In this document: positions 26,692 through 38,180 of the stretch, piece after piece | Numbering within the stretch: position 1 is the stretch's first letter | How the letters are laid out: every line of letters begins with the position of its first letter | Assembly (NCBI GenBank): GCA_911728455.2 | Contig: OU452222.1 | Location: 14,673,201-14,737,200 of the forward strand | DNA length: 64,000 nt | Reading direction: 5' to 3' | Origin: Marthasterias glacialis | Taxonomy: Eukaryota; Echinodermata; Asteroidea; Forcipulatida; Asteriidae | Translations under genes and position numbers: made by a program | Notes under the pieces: generated by a model | Seen by the model: the letters and a program-made list of their open reading frames with translations, nothing else | Database searches by the model: none | Told to the model about the DNA's origin: nothing

Positions 26692-29600
26692 AGCCGGCCG
26701 CATCCACTGATTCCATGAAAACCACTTTTCAAAAGGGGTCAAAAATTGAAAATTTCTCACAGGGAGCTCCCTGTGAGCACCCGCCATTTTGGTCTAAAAA
26801 TTTTTATGCGATTTTATGATAGAAAATGATAGAGTAGATATCACTGAAGAGGGTTTGTGTGTGGGGAAGGGGTCAATTCGCAATATTTGGGCAAATAGCA
26901 ATATTTAGGTCAACTCTGACGTCACCAAGATGGCCGGAAAAGCTCGCTAGCTCCCGAAATAACGCGAGTTGGGACCTCTAGTTTGTTGGACACGTCTCCG
27001 GAGAGCCGGCCGCATCCACTGATTCCATGAAAACCACTTTTCAAAAGGGGTCAAAAATTGAAAATTTCTCACAGGGAGCTCCCTGTGAGCACCCGCCATT
27101 TTGGTCAAAAATTTTTTATGCGATTTTATGATAGAAAATGATAGAGTAGATATCACTGAAGAGGGTTTGTGTGTGGGGAAGGGGTCAATTCGCAATATTT
27201 GGGCAAATAGCAATATTTAGGTCAACTCTGACGTCACCAAGATGGCCGGAAAAGCTCGCTAGCTCCCGAAATAACGCGAGTTGGGACCTCTAGTTTGTTG
27301 GACACGTCTCCGGAGAGCCGGCCGCATCCACTGATTCCATGAAAACCACTTTTCAAAAGGGGTCAAAAATTGAAAATTTCTCACAGGGAGCTCCCTGTGA
27401 GCACCCGCCATTTTGGTCAAACATTTTTTATGCGATTTTATGATAGAAAATGATAGAGTAGATATCACTGAAGAGGGTTTGTGTGTGGGGAAGGGGTCAA
27501 TTCGCAATATTTGGGCAAATAGCAATATTTAGGTCAACTCTGACGTCACCAAGATGGCCGGAAAAGCTCGCTAGCTCCCGAAATAACGCGAGTTGGGACC
27601 TCTAGTTTGTTGGACACGTCTCCGGAGAGCCGGCCGCATCCACTGATTCCATGAAAACCACTTTTCAAAAGGGGTCAAAAATTGAAAATTTCTCACAGGG
27701 AGCTCCCTGTGAGCACCCGCCATTTTGGTCAAAAAATTTTTATGCGATTTTATGATAGAAAATGATAGAGTAGATATCACTGAAGAGGGTTTGTGTGTGG
27801 GGAAGGGGTCAATTCGCAATATTTGGGCAAATAGCAATATTTAGGTCAACTCTGACGTCACCAAGATGGCCGGAAAAGCTCGCTAGCTCCCGAAATAACG
27901 CGAGTTGGGACCTCTAGTTTGTTGGACACGTCTCCGGAGAGCCGGCCGCATCCACTGATTCCATGAAAACCACTTTTCAAAAGGGGTCAAAAATTGAAAA
28001 TTTCTCACAGGGAGCTCCCTGTGAGCACCCGCCATTTTGGTCAAAAATTTTTTATGCGATTTTATGATAGAAAATGATAGAGTAGATATCACTGAAGAGG
28101 GTTTGTGTGTGGGGAAGGGGTCAATTCGCAATATTTGGGCAAATAGCAATATTTAGGTCAACTCTGACGTCACCAAGATGGCCGGAAAAGCTCGCTAGCT
28201 CCCGAAATAACGCGAGTTGGGACCTCTAGTTTGTTGGACACGTCTCCGGAGAGCCGGCCGCATCCACTGATTCCATGAAAACCACTTTTCAAAAGGGGTC
28301 AAAAATTGAAAATTTCTCACAGGGAGCTCCCTGTGAGCACCCGCCATTTTGGTCAAAAAATTTTTATGCGATTTTATGATAGAAAATGATAGAGTAGATA
28401 TCACTGAAGAGGGTTTGTGTGTGGGGAAGGGGTCAATTCGCAATATTTGGGCAAATAGCAATATTTAGGTCAACTCTGACGTCACCAAGATGGCCGGAAA
28501 AGCTCGCTAGCTCCCGAAATAACGCGAGTTGGGACCTCTAGTTTGTTGGACACGTCTCCGGAGAGCCGGCCGCATCCACTGATTCCATGAAAACCACTTT
28601 TCAAAAGGGGTCAAAAATTGAAAATTTCTCACAGGGAGCTCCCTGTGAGCACCCGCCATTTTGGTCAAAAAATTTTTATGCGATTTTATGATAGAAAATG
28701 ATAGAGTAGATATCACTGAAGAGGGTTTGTGTGTGGGGAAGGGGTCAATTCGCAATATTTGGGCAAATAGCAATATTTAGGTCAACTCTGACGTCACCAA
28801 GATGGCCGGAAAAGCTCGCTAGCTCCCGAAATAACGCGAGTTGGGACCTCTAGTTTGTTGGACACGTCTCCGGAGAGCCGGCCGCATCCACTGATTCCAT
28901 GAAAACCACTTTTCAAAAGGGGTCAAAAATTGAAAATTTCTCACAGGGAGCTCCCTGTGAGCACCCGCCATTTTGGTCAAAAAATTTTTATGCGATTTTA
29001 TGATAGAAAATGATAGAGTAGATATCACTGAAGAGGGTTTGTGTGTGGGGAAGGGGTCAATTCGCAATATTTGGGCAAATAGCAATATTTAGGTCAACTC
29101 TGACGTCACCAAGATGGCCGGAAAAGCTCGCTAGCTCCCGAAATAACGCGAGTTGGGACCTCTAGTTTGTTGGACACGTCTCCGGAGAGCCGGCCGCATC
29201 CACTGATTCCATGAAAAGCACTTTTCAAAAGGGGTCAAAAATTGAAAATTTCTCACAGGGAGCTCCCTGTGAGCACCCGCCATTTTGGTCAAAAAATTTT
29301 TATGCGATTTTATGATAGAAAATGATAGAGTAGATATCAATGAAGAGGGTTTGTGTGTGGGGAAGGGGTCAATTCGCAATATTTGGGCAAATAGCAATAT
29401 TTAGGTCAACTCTGACGTCACCAAGATGGCCGGAAAAGCTCGCTAGCTCCCGAAATAACGCGAGTTGGGACCTCTAGTTTGTTGGACACGTCTCCGGAGA
29501 GCCGGCCGCATCCACTGATTCCATGAAAACCACTTTTCAAAAGGGGTCAAAAATTGAAAATTTCTCACAGGGAGCTCCCTGTGAGCACCCGCCATTTTGG

Positions 29601-32600
29601 TCAAAAAATTTTTATGCGATTTTATGATAGAAAATGATAGAGTAGATATCACTGAAGAGGGTTTGTGTGTGGGGAAGGGGTCAATTCGCAATATTTGGGC
29701 AAATAGCAATATTTAGGTCAACTCTGACGTCACCAAGATGGCCGGAAAAGCTCGCTAGCTCCCGAAATAACGCGAGTTGGGACCTCTAGTTTGTTGGACA
29801 CGTCTCCGGAGAGCCGGCCGCATCCACTGATTCCATGAAAACCACTTTTCAAAAGGGGTCAAAAATTGAAAATTTCTCACAGGGAGCTCCCTGTGAGCAC
29901 CCGCCATTTTGGTCAAAAAATTTTTATGCGATTTTATGATAGAAAATGATAGAGTAGATATCACTGAAGAGGGTTTGTGTGTGGGGAAGGGGTCAATTCG
30001 CAATATTTGGGCAAATAGCAATATTTAGGTCAACTCTGACGTCACCAAGATGGCCGGAAAAGCTCGCTAGCTCCCGAAATAACGCGAGTTGGGACCTCTA
30101 GTTTGTTGGACACGTCTCCGGAGAGCCGGCCGCATCCACTGATTCCATGAAAACCACTTTTCAAAAGGGGTCAAAAATTGAAAATTTCTCACAGGGAGCT
30201 CCCTGTGAGCACCCGCCATTTTGGTCAAAAAATTTTTATGCGATTTTATGATAGAAAATGATAGAGTAGATATCACTGAAGAGGGTTTGTGTGTGGGGAA
30301 GGGGTCAATTCGCAATATTTGGGCAAATAGCAATATTTAGGTCAACTCTGACGTCACCAAGATGGCCGGAAAAGCTCGCTAGCTCCCGAAATAACGCGAG
30401 TTGGGACCTCTAGTTTGTTGGACACGTCTCCGGAGAGCCGGCCGCATCCACTGATTCCATGAAAACCACTTTTCAAAAGGGGTCAAAAATTGAAAATTTC
30501 TCACAGGGAGCTCCCTGTGAGCACCCGCCATTTTGGTCAAAAATTTTTTATGCGATTTTATGATAGAAAATGATAGAGTAGATATCACTGAAGAGGGTTT
30601 GTGTGTGGGGAAGGGGTCAATTCGCAATATTTGGGCAAATAGCAATATTTAGGTCAACTCTGACGTCACCAAGATGGCCGGAAAAGCTCGCTAGCTCCCG
30701 AAATAACGCGAGTTGGGACCTCTAGTTTGTTGGACACGTCTCCGGAGAGCCGGCCGCATCCACTGATTCCATGAAAACCACTTTTCAAAAGGGGTCAAAA
30801 ATTGAAAATTTCTCACAGGGAGCTCCCTGTGAGCACCCGCCATTTTGGTCAAACATTTTTTATGCGATTTTATGATAGAAAATGATAGAGTAGATATCAC
30901 TGAAGAGGGTTTGTGTGTGGGGAAGGGGTCAATTCGCAATATTTGGGCAAATAGCAATATTTAGGTCAACTCTGACGTCACCAAGATGGCCGGAAAAGCT
31001 CGCTAGCTCCCGAAATAACGCGAGTTGGGACCTCTAGTTTGTTGGACACGTCTCCGGAGAGCCGGCCGCATCCACTGATTCCATGAAAACCACTTTTCAA
31101 AAGGGGTCAAAAATTGAAAATTTCTCACAGGGAGCTCCCTGTGAGCACCCGCCATTTTGGTCAAAAAATTTTTATGCGATTTTATGATAGAAAATGATAG
31201 AGTAGATATCACTGAAGAGGGTTTGTGTGTGGGGAAGGGGTCAATTCGCAATATTTGGGCAAATAGCAATATTTAGGTCAACTCTGACGTCACCAAGATG
31301 GCCGGAAAAGCTCGCTAGCTCCCGAAATAACGCGAGTTGGGACCTCTAGTTTGTTGGACACGTCTCCGGAGAGCCGGCCGCATCCACTGATTCCATGAAA
31401 ACCACTTTTCAAAAGGGGTCAAAAATTGAAAATTTCTCACAGGGAGCTCCCTGTGAGCACCCGCCATTTTGGTCAAAAAATTTTTATGCGATTTTATGAT
31501 AGAAAATGATAGAGTAGATATCACTGAAGAGGGTTTGTGTGTGGGGAAGGGGTCAATTCGCAATATTTGGGCAAATAGCAATATTTAGGTCAACTCTGAC
31601 GTCACCAAGATGGCCGGAAAAGCTCGCTAGCTCCCGAAATAACGCGAGTTGGGACCTCTAGTTTGTTGGACACGTCTCCGGAGAGCCGGCCGCATCCACT
31701 GATTCCATGAAAACCACTTTTCAAAAGGGGTCAAAAATTGAAAATTTCTCACAGGGAGCTCCCTGTGAGCACCCGCCATTTTGGTCAAAAATTTTTTATG
31801 CGATTTTATGATAGAAAATGATAGAGTAGATATCACTGAAGAGGGTTTGTGTGTGGGGAAGGGGTCAATTCGCAATATTTGGGCAAATAGCAATATTTAG
31901 GTCAACTCTGACGTCACCAAGATGGCCGGAAAAGCTCGCTAGCTCCCGAAATAACGCGAGTTGGGACCTCTAGTTTGTTGGACACGTCTCCGGAGAGCCG
32001 GCCGCATCCACTGATTCCATGAAAACCACTTTTCAAAAGGGGTCAAAAATTGAAAATTTCTCACAGGGAGCTCCCTGTGAGCACCCGCCATTTTGGTCAA
32101 AAAATTTTTATGCGATTTTATGATAGAAAATGATAGAGTAGATATCACTGAAGAGGGTTTGTGTGTGGGGAAGGGGTCAATTCGCAATATTTGGGCAAAT
32201 AGCAATATTTAGGTCAACTCTGACGTCACCAAGATGGCCGGAAAAGCTCGCTAGCTCCCGAAATAACGCGAGTTGGGACCTCTAGTTTGTTGGACACGTC
32301 TCCGGAGAGCCGGCCGCATCCACTGATTCCATGAAAACCACTTTTCAAAAGGGGTCAAAAATTGAAAATTTCTCACAGGGAGCTCCCTGTGAGCACCCGC
32401 CATTTTGGTCAAAAAATTTTTATGCGATTTTATGATAGAAAATGATAGAGTAGATATCACTGAAGAGGGTTTGTGTGTGGGGAAGGGGTCAATTCGCAAT
32501 ATTTGGGCAAATAGCAATATTTAGGTCAACTCTGACGTCACCAAGATGGCCGGAAAAGCTCGCTAGCTCCCGAAATAACGCGAGTTGGGACCTCTAGTTT

Positions 32601-34281
32601 GTTGGACACGTCTCCGGAGAGCCGGCCGCATCCACTGATTCCATGAAAACCACTTTTCAAAAGGGGTCAAAAATTGAAAATTTCTCACAGGGAGCTCCCT
32701 GTGAGCACCCGCCATTTTGGTCAAAAAATTTTTATGCGATTTTATGATAGAAAATGATAGAGTAGATATCACTGAAGAGGGTTTGTGTGTGGGGAAGGGG
32801 TCAATTCGCAATATTTGGGCAAATAGCAATATTTAGGTCAACTCTGACGTCACCAAGATGGCCGGAAAAGCTCGCTAGCTCCCGAAATAACGCGAGTTGG
32901 GACCTCTAGTTTGTTGGACACGTCTCCGGAGAGCCGGCCGCATCCACTGATTCCATGAAAACCACTTTTCAAAAGGGGTCAAAAATTGAAAATTTCTCAC
33001 AGGGAGCTCCCTGTGAGCACCCGCCATTTTGGTCAAAAAATTTTTATGCGATTTTATGATAGAAAATGATAGAGTAGATATCACTGAAGAGGGTTTGTGT
33101 GTGGGGAAGGGGTCAATTCGCAATATTTGGGCAAATAGCAATATTTAGGTCAACTCTGACGTCACCAAGATGGCCGGAAAAGCTCGCTAGCTCCCGAAAT
33201 AACGCGAGTTGGGACCTCTAGTTTGTTGGACACGTCTCCGGAGAGCCGGCCGCATCCACTGATTCCATGAAAACCACTTTTCAAAAGGGGTCAAAAATTG
33301 AAAATTTCTCACAGGGAGCTCCCTGTGAGCACCCGCCATTTTGGTCAAAAAATTTTTATGCGATTTTATGATAGAAAATGATAGAGTAGATATCACTGAA
33401 GAGGGTTTGTGTGTGGGGAAGGGGTCAATTCGCAATATTTGGGCAAATAGCAATATTTAGGTCAACTCTGACGTCACCAAGATGGCCGGAAAAGCTCGCT
33501 AGCTCCCGAAATAACGCGAGTTGGGACCTCTAGTTTGTTGGACACGTCTCCGGAGAGCCGGCCGCATCCACTGATTCCATGAAAACCACTTTTCAAAAGG
33601 GGTCAAAAATTGAAAATTTCTCACAGGGAGCTCCCTGTGAGCACCCGCCATTTTGGTCAAAAATTTTTTATGCGATTTTATGATAGAAAATGATAGAGTA
33701 GATATCACTGAAGAGGGTTTGTGTGTGGGGAAGGGGTCAATTCGCAATATTTGGGCAAATAGCAATATTTAGGTCAACTCTGACGTCACCAAGATGGCCG
33801 GAAAAGCTCGCTAGCTCCCGAAATAACGCGAGTTGGGACCTCTAGTTTGTTGGACACGTCTCCGGAGAGCCGGCCGCATCCACTGATTCCATGAAAACCA
33901 CTTTTCAAAAGGGGTCAAAAATTGAAAATTTCTCACAGGGAGCTCCCTGTGAGCACCCGCCATTTTGGTCAAAAATTTTTTATGCGATTTTATGATAGAA
34001 AATGATAGAGTAGATATCACTGAAGAGGGTTTGTGTGTGGGGAAGGGGTCAATTCGCAATATTTGGGCAAATAGCAATATTTAGGTCAACTCTGACGTCA
34101 CCAAGATGGCCGGAAAAGCTCGCTAGCTCCCGAAATAACGCGAGTTGGGACCTCTAGTTTGTTGGACACGTCTCCGGAGAGCCGGCCGCATCCACTGATT
34201 CCATGAAAACCACTTTTCAAAAGGGGTCAAAAATTGAAAATTTCTCACAGGGAGCTCCCTGTGAGCACCCGCCATTTTGGT
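26692..34281 (+). repeat. Satellite B: 312-bp tandem array, forward orientation
   Basis: Twenty-four full copies at an exact 312-bp period end in the 500-N gap. Copies are almost identical. Each contains a 22-bp perfect palindrome whose central 20 bases are TCACAGGGAGCTCCCTGTGA, a TGACGTCA octamer, CCGCCATTTTGG, CAAGATGGCCGG and TCTCCGGAGA. The only common variation is in an A/T run after TTTTGGTC (AAAAATTTTTT, AAAAAATTTTT or AAACATTTTTT). The rare AAACATTTTTT variant occurs in copies 11 units apart, hinting at a higher-order repeat. An 88-codon open frame recurs on the minus strand in every copy but follows the monomer period and shows no coding signature. Confidence 0.97.
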
Positions 34282-34781
34282 NNNNNNNNNNNNNNNNNNN
34301 NNNNNNNNNNNNNNNNNNNNNNNNNNNNNNNNNNNNNNNNNNNNNNNNNNNNNNNNNNNNNNNNNNNNNNNNNNNNNNNNNNNNNNNNNNNNNNNNNNNN
34401 NNNNNNNNNNNNNNNNNNNNNNNNNNNNNNNNNNNNNNNNNNNNNNNNNNNNNNNNNNNNNNNNNNNNNNNNNNNNNNNNNNNNNNNNNNNNNNNNNNNN
34501 NNNNNNNNNNNNNNNNNNNNNNNNNNNNNNNNNNNNNNNNNNNNNNNNNNNNNNNNNNNNNNNNNNNNNNNNNNNNNNNNNNNNNNNNNNNNNNNNNNNN
34601 NNNNNNNNNNNNNNNNNNNNNNNNNNNNNNNNNNNNNNNNNNNNNNNNNNNNNNNNNNNNNNNNNNNNNNNNNNNNNNNNNNNNNNNNNNNNNNNNNNNN
34701 NNNNNNNNNNNNNNNNNNNNNNNNNNNNNNNNNNNNNNNNNNNNNNNNNNNNNNNNNNNNNNNNNNNNNNNNNNNNNNNNN
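34282..34781. other. Assembly gap (500 N)
   Basis: Exactly 500 N, so probably a placeholder of unknown true size. It interrupts a satellite B monomer on the left and the open frame of a virus-like gene on the right. The left end of the virus-like island is therefore missing, and the adjacency of the two is not proven. Confidence 0.99.
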
Positions 34782-35365
34782 GGGTCTCTGTGGTCATTGT
34801 TCCAACAGTGTTTACAAGATCATCAACTCTCGTATCAAGGTCTCCATCGCCCGCTCGGGCCGCTTTTTCCGCTTTATCAGCAACCAGTTTGAGCTGGGGA
34901 TTTTCACGACGCGGCGCGCCGGAGTACCCCGGGTAGATTTAGAAAGTCCCGAATGGCTCGTGTACCCCCCGGGCCAAATCTGCCGGCCAGGGTTTTTAAT
35001 CTTACAAACTCTGTAGAGCCCCTAGCGGAGCTTATCTGGATTTTTTTATCACCCACTTCCCAATAAAGCGTTTTTTCATCTTCGCCGAGCGTAAAGCGAT
35101 CAAATTCTATGTTTGTAGGGCTAAGGTTGTAGTCGCGATATATACCCTCGTAGAAATAACGTACTAACTGGCTTCGCCTTGTCCGTAGCTTCTCTGCACG
35201 GAGTTCCCCCGATAGTCGATCGATGCGGCCGCTTTGGTCTTCAAGCCCATCTGCTGGACCTGAGATAGGGGGTTCGGGCAAATCTATAAACAAAGTCTCT
35301 TCTTCGGCGTCGTCGTAGTCCTCGGGCTCACCCATGCCTTCCATCTCGAAACCGCCTTCCGCCAT
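34782..35365 (-). pseudogene. Acidic/coiled-coil protein of the virus-like element (partial, one frame break)
   Basis: The frame starts at ATG 35365 (MAEGGFEMEGMGEPED) with a very acidic N-terminus, then a charged region and a conserved-looking segment (TLYWEVGDKKIQI, FGPGGTRAIRDFLNLPG). It stops at 34904, but coding-like sequence rich in A, K, E and D (LKLVADKAEKAARAG) continues in another frame to the gap. The switch lies at the four-C run 34927-34930 (plus strand), a typical single-base indel site. The gene is divergent from the capsid gene, with 42 bp between starts. Its position beside the capsid gene suggests a virion or scaffold role, which is inference; I do not recognise the family from sequence alone. 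The C-terminus is lost in the gap. Confidence 0.55.
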
Positions 35366-35370
35366 ACCGC

Positions 35371-35378
35371 TATTAGAC
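35371..35378 (+). promoter_or_regulatory. TATTAGAC motif in the divergent intergenic region
   Basis: This octamer lies 29 nt upstream of the capsid start codon in the 42-bp space between divergent genes. The same octamer precedes two other starts in the island (37403, 38543) at similar distance. An AATAAATA string also sits just before the capsid ATG. A promoter element is inferred from position and recurrence only. Confidence 0.4.
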
Positions 35379-35407
35379 CGTTGTGCGTTGCGTTCAATAA
35401 ATAGTCC

Positions 35408-36722
35408 ATGTCAAAATACGGGCGCAAGCTCAATCCGCATCGAAGCCTGCGAGCCCCGCTCGGGGTCAAAGGCATTCGACAGAGCGTGGTTATAACCAAC
35501 AACCCCTCAACCATCGACCAGAATCAGCAGCTGCTGGTCCGCTTCCCAACCTCGGCCCTAACGACGTGATCGTTCCTGGGACAGGCCCGGCTCGCGTTCA
35601 CCATCTCTCTGACCTCGACCGACGAAAACCGAACCGTCGTTCAAAACCTCGGGCGGGCGATTATCAAAAAATCCACTTTCCGCATAAACGGCAACAAGGT
35701 CGCGTCGATAAGCGACAGTGACGTGTTCCACTGCTACTCCGACCTTTGGGCGACAAAGCGGGAGCGCCAGTCGTGGGTCTACCAAGGCCTCGATGAAGAG
35801 GCGGGCAATATGTTAAAACTGCGGGTGGGCGCCGGAGATGGCGTCGGCACCAAGGCGAAGGACAAGGCCGTCGCGGACGCGTACGGCAACCGATTCTGCA
35901 TCCCGCTAGATTTCGAGCTTCTCGAGTCCCACATGCCGTTCTTCCAGTCCGCCCTGGGCGACCGGCTGGAGTACGAACTGACCTTCAACGACTACGGCCG
36001 CGTCGTACGGGCGACCGGCGACGCCGCGGCCAGCTACAAGGTCGACAACATATCGCTCGAGCTTGACACCGTCAGCGAACCGTCCCTGGCCCGCATGGTC
36101 CGCAATCAATACACCGGCCGGGTCGCCATCCTGTACGACCGCATATTGCGCCACCGCCGGATTACCCTCAACAAGAGCGCCGACGTATGGAACCTGAATT
36201 TGAATGTCCCGGCCCGGAGCCTAAAGGGGATCCTCATGCTGTTCGAGGACCGGCGGACGCGTTCGAACGAGACACCGAAGCGTTCTACAACCCCCAGATC
36301 CAAAAAGTCGAGGTCACGGTCGAGGGGATGCCGAACCAGCTGTACTCCAAGGAATGCGGGCGTACCAGCAGTGGGACGAAGCGAGAAAATATTTCGCCGG
36401 CGGCCCCTCGATAAAGCGCCCCGCCGAGACGCGGGCAGTCGCGAAAGACCTGGCGCTGGCGGACGTCGGGGTGGGAGAATACCTCAAGAGCAAGTACGCG
36501 CTGTGGCTGGACATGAGAACCAGCGACGACGACTCGCTGCACGACAGCGGCCGGCGCGTAGAAAACGTAAGCGAGGGAGTCACGATCCAGATCAACAAAA
36601 CGGCAGAAACGGCGGGCGGGGACTTGAACGTGTATCTGTTCATTGTACAAGATGCGCAGCTGAACATCGAGAATGGCCGGTTCATTAGCGCTCTGTACAA
36701 GACAACCCCCACTGCGCAATAA
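35408..36722 (+). pseudogene. Major capsid protein, Polinton/adintovirus type (frames broken)
   Basis: About 437 codons from ATG 35408 to TAA 36720-36722. The segments resemble the double-jelly-roll major capsid proteins of Polinton/adintovirus-like elements: FHCYSDLW, IPLDFELLESHMPFFQSAL, LEYELTFNDYGRVV, LARMVRNQYTGRVAILYDR, then FYNPQIQKVEVTVEGMPNQL and AYQQWDEARKYFAGG, ending with AQLNIENGRFISALY. As read, the gene uses three frames. An in-frame TGA at 35567 sits in a stretch of about 30 nt that reads better in another frame, and single-base frame changes occur near 36250 and 36345-36356. The packaging ATPase follows immediately. The family call is from pattern recognition and gene order. 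It may be a decayed copy or an intact gene with consensus errors. Confidence 0.8.
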
Positions 36723-37313
36723 TCACGGGGCAGACGGGCTGCGGCAAAACGCTCTTTACCCTGGACCTCCTCGAGGCGCCTCGCGATCGTGGCGGCTACG
36801 GGGGCGTGTTCGCGCATGTCGTCATATTATGCCCCACCGTTTGCTGGAACAAAACGTACCACGAGCGGCGCTGGGTCTGGACAGACCCGGAGGTCTTCAT
36901 CGTCGACCCCCGCGGCCGGCTCCACGAATACCTGCGGGCGTTTTTCTCACTCTTTGCCGGCAAGCCGACGTTGTACATCATCGATGACTGCTCGGCCAGT
37001 GAAGCCCTGACCAAGAAAAAAGACATGCTGTCCGAGCTCGCCTTTTCGGGGCGCCACGCGTCCCAAAGCGTGTGGGTTGCTGACGCAGAAGTACAACTCG
37101 GTCCTCAAAGACCTCCGCGAACAAACGAAGTGGATCGCCGTCTTCCACTGCAAAGACAGGGACTCTTTCGAAGACTGCCTGCGAGAAAACGATATCATCC
37201 CGACGCGGGAAGAGAGGCGGGCTCAGGCAGAGGCTATCTGAGAGAAGCACGCTAAGCTAATACTAAAGACCGATCAGCCGGCAGCTTATCAGCTGCTCAG
37301 CCGTAAATTTTGA
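36673..37313 (+). pseudogene. A32/FtsK-like genome-packaging ATPase (frames broken)
   Basis: The Walker A motif GQTGCGKT (encoded about 36728-36751) is followed by VVILCPTVCWNKTY and a Walker B-like LYIIDDCS near 36971-36994, then SGRHASQSVWV and TQKYNSVLKDLREQTKWIA. This is the pattern of DNA-packaging ATPases of Polinton and nucleocytoplasmic-virus lineages, which pump DNA into capsids. No ATG is in the first frame after an upstream TAG; the nearest ATG (36673) is in another frame, with a five-C run between. The frame changes at the GGG run 37074-37076, and an in-frame TGA lies at 37239-37241 before the terminal stop at 37311. It lies directly downstream of the capsid gene. Length (about 210 codons) is usual for the family. 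Confidence 0.75.
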
Positions 37314-37320
37314 ATTCAAC

Positions 37321-37395
37321 ATGTCACATGACCGGGTGCAGCTGATACAAACCGCGCTGCTGGCGGTGATTTTTATTTATGCTTCGGCGCTTTGA
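37321..37395 (+). CDS. 24-residue membrane peptide
   Basis: A complete small frame begins 8 nt after the ATPase stop and reads MSHDRVQLIQ followed by a hydrophobic segment TALLAVIFIYASAL. The segment is long enough to be a short membrane anchor. The tight spacing within the structural run suggests a real small viral protein, but a frame this short can occur by chance. No family is recognised. Confidence 0.35.
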   Translation: MSHDRVQLIQTALLAVIFIYASAL

Positions 37396-37402
37396 TTGAG
37401 TA

Positions 37403-37410
37403 TATTAGAC
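37403..37410 (+). promoter_or_regulatory. TATTAGAC motif upstream of the 37449 gene
   Basis: Part of TATATTAGAC, ending 38 nt before ATG 37449. It is the second of three such octamers at 29-39 nt before starts in the island. Confidence 0.4.
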
Positions 37411-37448
37411 TCAGGCGACAAGCGGCACATATACTCTCAGCCTGCAGG

Positions 37449-38070
37449 ATGGAGTGCGACGATTTGATCGATCAGGTGCTGGCTCTAGATGGGGCAAATC
37501 ACAGGCAAATTCACGTGTGAATTCACAGGCAAATTCACAGGTGAATTCACAGGCAAATTCACAGGCAAATTTGCCTGTGAATTTGCCACGCGCGGATGAA
37601 CAAAAACGAGCTCGTCTGGCGGCAATTGTGGCCGGCGGCTCGGCCAAAAAATACCTGGGCAAGCACCTGGAGCTTGCGCGAGTCGATGAGATGACGGATG
37701 ACGAGGTTTCCAAACACTACGGCCGCTACGAAGCGCGACTCGGAGCCCTCGATGACCAAAACGCTTGGAGCTGCCGCGCTGCAGCTGTATGCGCTAACGC
37801 GCGACGCGGTTCTACCCATCCCCCCCGAAAGCCGCCCCCAGCTTGTCTTAGACCTTGGAGAAGACCCCTTTGTCGAGCCACGCGCTTACGACCGCCTGCT
37901 GCGAGCTTTACCATCGCTATGGGATGTACCTAGCCCCGCTGACGACGATGATGACCACAGTTAAACACTGCCACGCCAATAATATGAATTTCCACAACGA
38001 TGATGACAGATTTGTCGGCGGAGCAGATGACGCCGGAAGAACCGAATCCACTGGCAAAGTCACATGGTGA
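37449..38070 (+). pseudogene. Virus-type structural-region protein of unknown function (frames broken)
   Basis: The frame from ATG 37449 (MECDDLIDQVLALD) ends at TGA 37518 inside a cluster of palindromic repeats. Beyond the cluster coding resumes in another frame (ADEQKRARLAAIVAGG, KKYLGKHLELARVDEM, VSKHYGRYEARLGAL), then another from about 37747 (TKTLGAAALQLYALTRDAVL), then a third (ALTTACCELYHRYGMYLAPL) to a stop at 38068-38070. The segments look like one helical protein of roughly 200 residues, as in related elements between the ATPase and small membrane proteins. The palindromes are translated as runs of N, S, Q, A and V. The function is unknown; a minor virion protein is a guess from position. 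Confidence 0.5.
37493..37587. repeat. Cluster of GGCAAATTCACA palindromic repeats
   Basis: Seven or eight half-sites of the form GGCAAATTCACA or its complement TGTGAATTTGCC stand in direct and inverted orientation over 95 bp, forming several nested stem-loops. Further copies lie at about 38051-38080, 38119-38150, 38318-38345, 38452-38490 and 39296-39351, and a degenerate one at 44706-44748. I saw none in the integrase and polymerase coding regions. The cluster lies inside a gene and disrupts or extends its frame. Confidence 0.85.
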
Positions 38071-38180
38071 ATTTGCCACACGTGGCGGAGAGGACGCCGG
38101 AAGAGCAGATGACACGCGAGAGACTGTCGCAAATTCACATGTGACTTTGCCACCGACGAGAGGTGACGAGCTGCAGTAAG

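Noticed and set aside
26947..34077. An 88-codon open frame repeated in every satellite B monomer
   Set aside because: It follows the 312-bp period exactly and is equally shared by both arrays. It contains the satellite palindrome and changes freely at the A/T run, and there is no promoter or domain. It is a by-product of the repeat.
34203..35016. Open frames of more than 200 codons spanning the N gap
   Set aside because: Their length comes from unknown bases translated as X; only the flanks are real sequence.
37493..37587. CRISPR-like array
   Set aside because: The half-sites are palindromic, with spacers of only a few bases and variable orientation, in a eukaryotic context. There are no unique 30-40-bp spacers.
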